From an uncultured Acidobacteriota bacterium (GTDB taxonomy: Bacteria; Acidobacteriota; Blastocatellia; Pyrinomonadales; Pyrinomonadaceae), in contig CADEGD010000027.1 in NCBI GenBank assembly GCA_902826795.1, positions 1 through 53,302 of the forward strand: a stretch of 53,302 nt of DNA, given 5' to 3'. The position numbers and the translations under genes were made by a program. Positions 52,238 through 53,302 of this stretch are shown piece after piece (within the stretch, counting starts at the first letter, position 1; each line of letters begins with the position of its first letter). The notes under the pieces were generated by a model. It was not told the origin of the DNA and searched no databases. It saw nothing but the letters and a program-made list of their open reading frames with translations.

Positions 52238-53302
52238 CTAACTCTTTCGTAAACTTAACACTTCATCCAATATCCTATCAGCCATCTCGCGTTTGGACAT
52301 AAGCGGAAGTTCAGTTTGGCCGAATTTGGAGATGATGGTGGCGATGTTGGTGTCAGTGTTGAATCCGGCTCCTTTGGCGGTGATGTCGTTAGCAACGACG
52401 AGATCAAGGTTCTTTTTGCCCATCTTGATCTTGGCGTAGGTGACGACATCGTTGGTTTCAGCGGCGAATCCGATCACAAGTTGGCCGTCTTTACGGCGTT
52501 TGGAAACCTCCGACAGGATGTCCGGCGTCTTTTTTAGTTCGAGCGTGAGCGTGTCTTTTCCTTCTTTCTTGATCTTGTTGTCGGCGATGTTAATCGGAGC
52601 GTAGTCAGCCACGGCGGCGGCACCAACGAAGACGGTTGCGTTCGGCAGTTCTTCGATAACCGCGTCAAACATCTGTTTAGCCGAGACGCCTTTCTTGATG
52701 TTTATTCCTGTCGGCGCTTCGACGGTGATCTGTCCCGTGACGACCGTGACCTCAGCTCCGCGATCCCTCGCCGCCTCCGCCACCGCGAATCCCATCTTGC
52801 CCGACGAATGATTCGATATAAACCGTACCGGATCGATCGCCTCGCGCGTTCCGCCGACCGTTATGAGAATGTGCTCGCCGGTTAGGTCTTGTGAGTGCGG
52901 AGTGCGGAATGTTGAATGCGAAGTTCCGGTCGGATTCTTATTTCGTGTTTCTTCGTGCGATTTCGTGGTCAACTCGTCTTCATTCCGCACTCCGCGTTCC
53001 GCATTCCGCATTAGTTCCATCGCCTGCCGAACAATGTTCTCCACGTCCTCCAACTTCCCGGTGCCGACTGTCTTGCACGCCAGTTCTCCAGACACTGGTT
53101 CGACAAATCGCACGCCGTCAGCCTTCAGTCGTTCAATGTTTCGCTGGGTCGAGGGTTGTTCCCACATCGTGGTGTTCATCGCCGGGGCGATTAGGACGGG
53201 AGCGGTCGAGGCTAGATAGGTCGATGAAAGAAAATCGTCCGCGATGCCGTTCGCGAACTTTGCGATGATATTCGCCGTCGCTGGCACGATCAGCAGCAGG
53301 TC
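52238..53302 (-). CDS. coaBC: CoaBC, 3' part (phosphopantothenate-cysteine ligase/decarboxylase)
   Basis: The last 354 codons of a bifunctional coenzyme A enzyme; the 5' part lies beyond the window. The end of the flavin-dependent decarboxylase domain shows PATANIIAKFANGIADD and PAMNTTMW. The ligase domain starts at GEHILITVGGTREAID, with NHSSGKMG, AAVADY and DNKIKKEG. Between the two domains about 39 residues (52890-53012) are translated from a palindromic repeat. The frame runs unbroken to 53302; the GTG at 53287 is internal, not a start. Confidence 0.95.
   Translation of the reverse strand, partial: DLLLIVPATANIIAKFANGIADDFLSSTYLASTAPVLIAPAMNTTMWEQPSTQRNIERLKADGVRFVEPVSGELACKTVGTGKLEDVENIVRQAMELMRNAERGVRNEDELTTKSHEETRNKNPTGTSHSTFRTPHSQDLTGEHILITVGGTREAIDPVRFISNHSSGKMGFAVAEAARDRGAEVTVVTGQITVEAPTGINIKKGVSAKQMFDAVIEELPNATVFVGAAAVADYAPINIADNKIKKEGKDTLTLELKKTPDILSEVSKRRKDGQLVIGFAAETNDVVTYAKIKMGKKNLDLVVANDITAKGAGFNTDTNIATIISKFGQTELPLMSKREMADRILDEVLSLRKS
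52893..53011. repeat. Nested palindromic repeat inside the coaBC linker
   Basis: The outer arms are GAGTGCGGAGTGCGGAATG (from 52893) and CATTCCGCACTCCGCG (from 52980), each with further GCGGAATGCGGAAC-like words. Inside them lies a second unit (52937-52973) of the type TTTCGTGGTC/CACGAAATCGCACGAAG. The frame stays open through it. Confidence 0.8.

Noticed and set aside
1..53302. Prophage, insertion sequence, tRNA or rRNA genes, toxin-antitoxin or defence islands
   Set aside because: No integrase, transposase, structural RNA or defence gene was recognised on either strand.

Overview
The window looks like a chromosomal piece of an Acidobacteriota genome, most likely class Blastocatellia (Pyrinomonadales-like). 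This is inference from gene content, not a database match. The pointers are a large TonB-type receptor with an N-terminal carboxypeptidase-regulatory-like domain next to a DUF5666 protein, a secretin carrying TPRs and a C-terminal cohesin-like domain, many small lipoproteins and exported proteins, moderate GC, AGGAGG-type ribosome binding sites mixed with leaders lacking one, and many short palindromic intergenic repeats. There is no prophage, insertion sequence, CRISPR array, rRNA or recognisable tRNA. About 50 protein genes are supported, most of them on the minus strand.

Layout. 1-2.5 kb: an exported protein, a conserved hypothetical and three small envelope-stress-like genes (GlsB/YeaQ type, YGGT type, a hydrophilic protein). 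2.6-7 kb: a sigma-54-type promoter driving a 55-residue membrane protein, then a divergent pair made of an NtrC-class sigma-54 activator and a hybrid PAS histidine kinase. 7-12.7 kb: a frameshifted YfbK-type von Willebrand lipoprotein, a CYTH phosphohydrolase/cyclase-like protein, and a NatAB-like ABC exporter. 12.7-19.5 kb: CorA, DUF1835, PgpA, CobO, a Wzx-like flippase, an FkbM methyltransferase and NrnA. 19.6-24.8 kb: the translation/transcription operon rimP-nusA-infB-rbfA, running on towards nrnA. 24.9-27.4 kb: a xylose-type sugar-binding lipoprotein, a ROK glucokinase and a small winged-helix-like protein. 27.8-31 kb: a FecR-like exported protein, UDP-glucose dehydrogenase and a UDP-sugar epimerase.

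31-38.5 kb: an exported LolA-like protein, the TonB receptor and its DUF5666 partner (both with glycine-rich inserts), then an ECF sigma / anti-sigma / membrane bactofilin-like operon. A direct-repeat motif occurs both before the sigma gene and before the DUF5666 gene. 38.6-43 kb: a secretin, two pseudopilins and a PilM-like protein, terminated by a strong hairpin. 43.2-46.4 kb: a VTT-domain membrane protein, CinA and an isoaspartyl peptidase/asparaginase. 46.4-51.1 kb: a carotenoid cluster comprising a CruF-type hydratase fused to type-1 IPP isomerase, a UbiA prenyltransferase resembling lycopene elongases, CrtI and CrtB. 51.2-53.3 kb: a family 4-like uracil-DNA glycosylase and the 3' part of coaBC, whose interdomain linker carries a translated palindromic repeat.

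The most interesting material is the carotenoid cluster with its CruF-Idi fusion, which suggests a C45/C50 bacterioruberin-like pigment and couples DMAPP supply to chain elongation. Next are the sigma-54 promoter and small membrane protein beside a sigma-54 activator, the compact secretin/pseudopilin operon, and several families of palindromic repeats, one of them inside a coding sequence.
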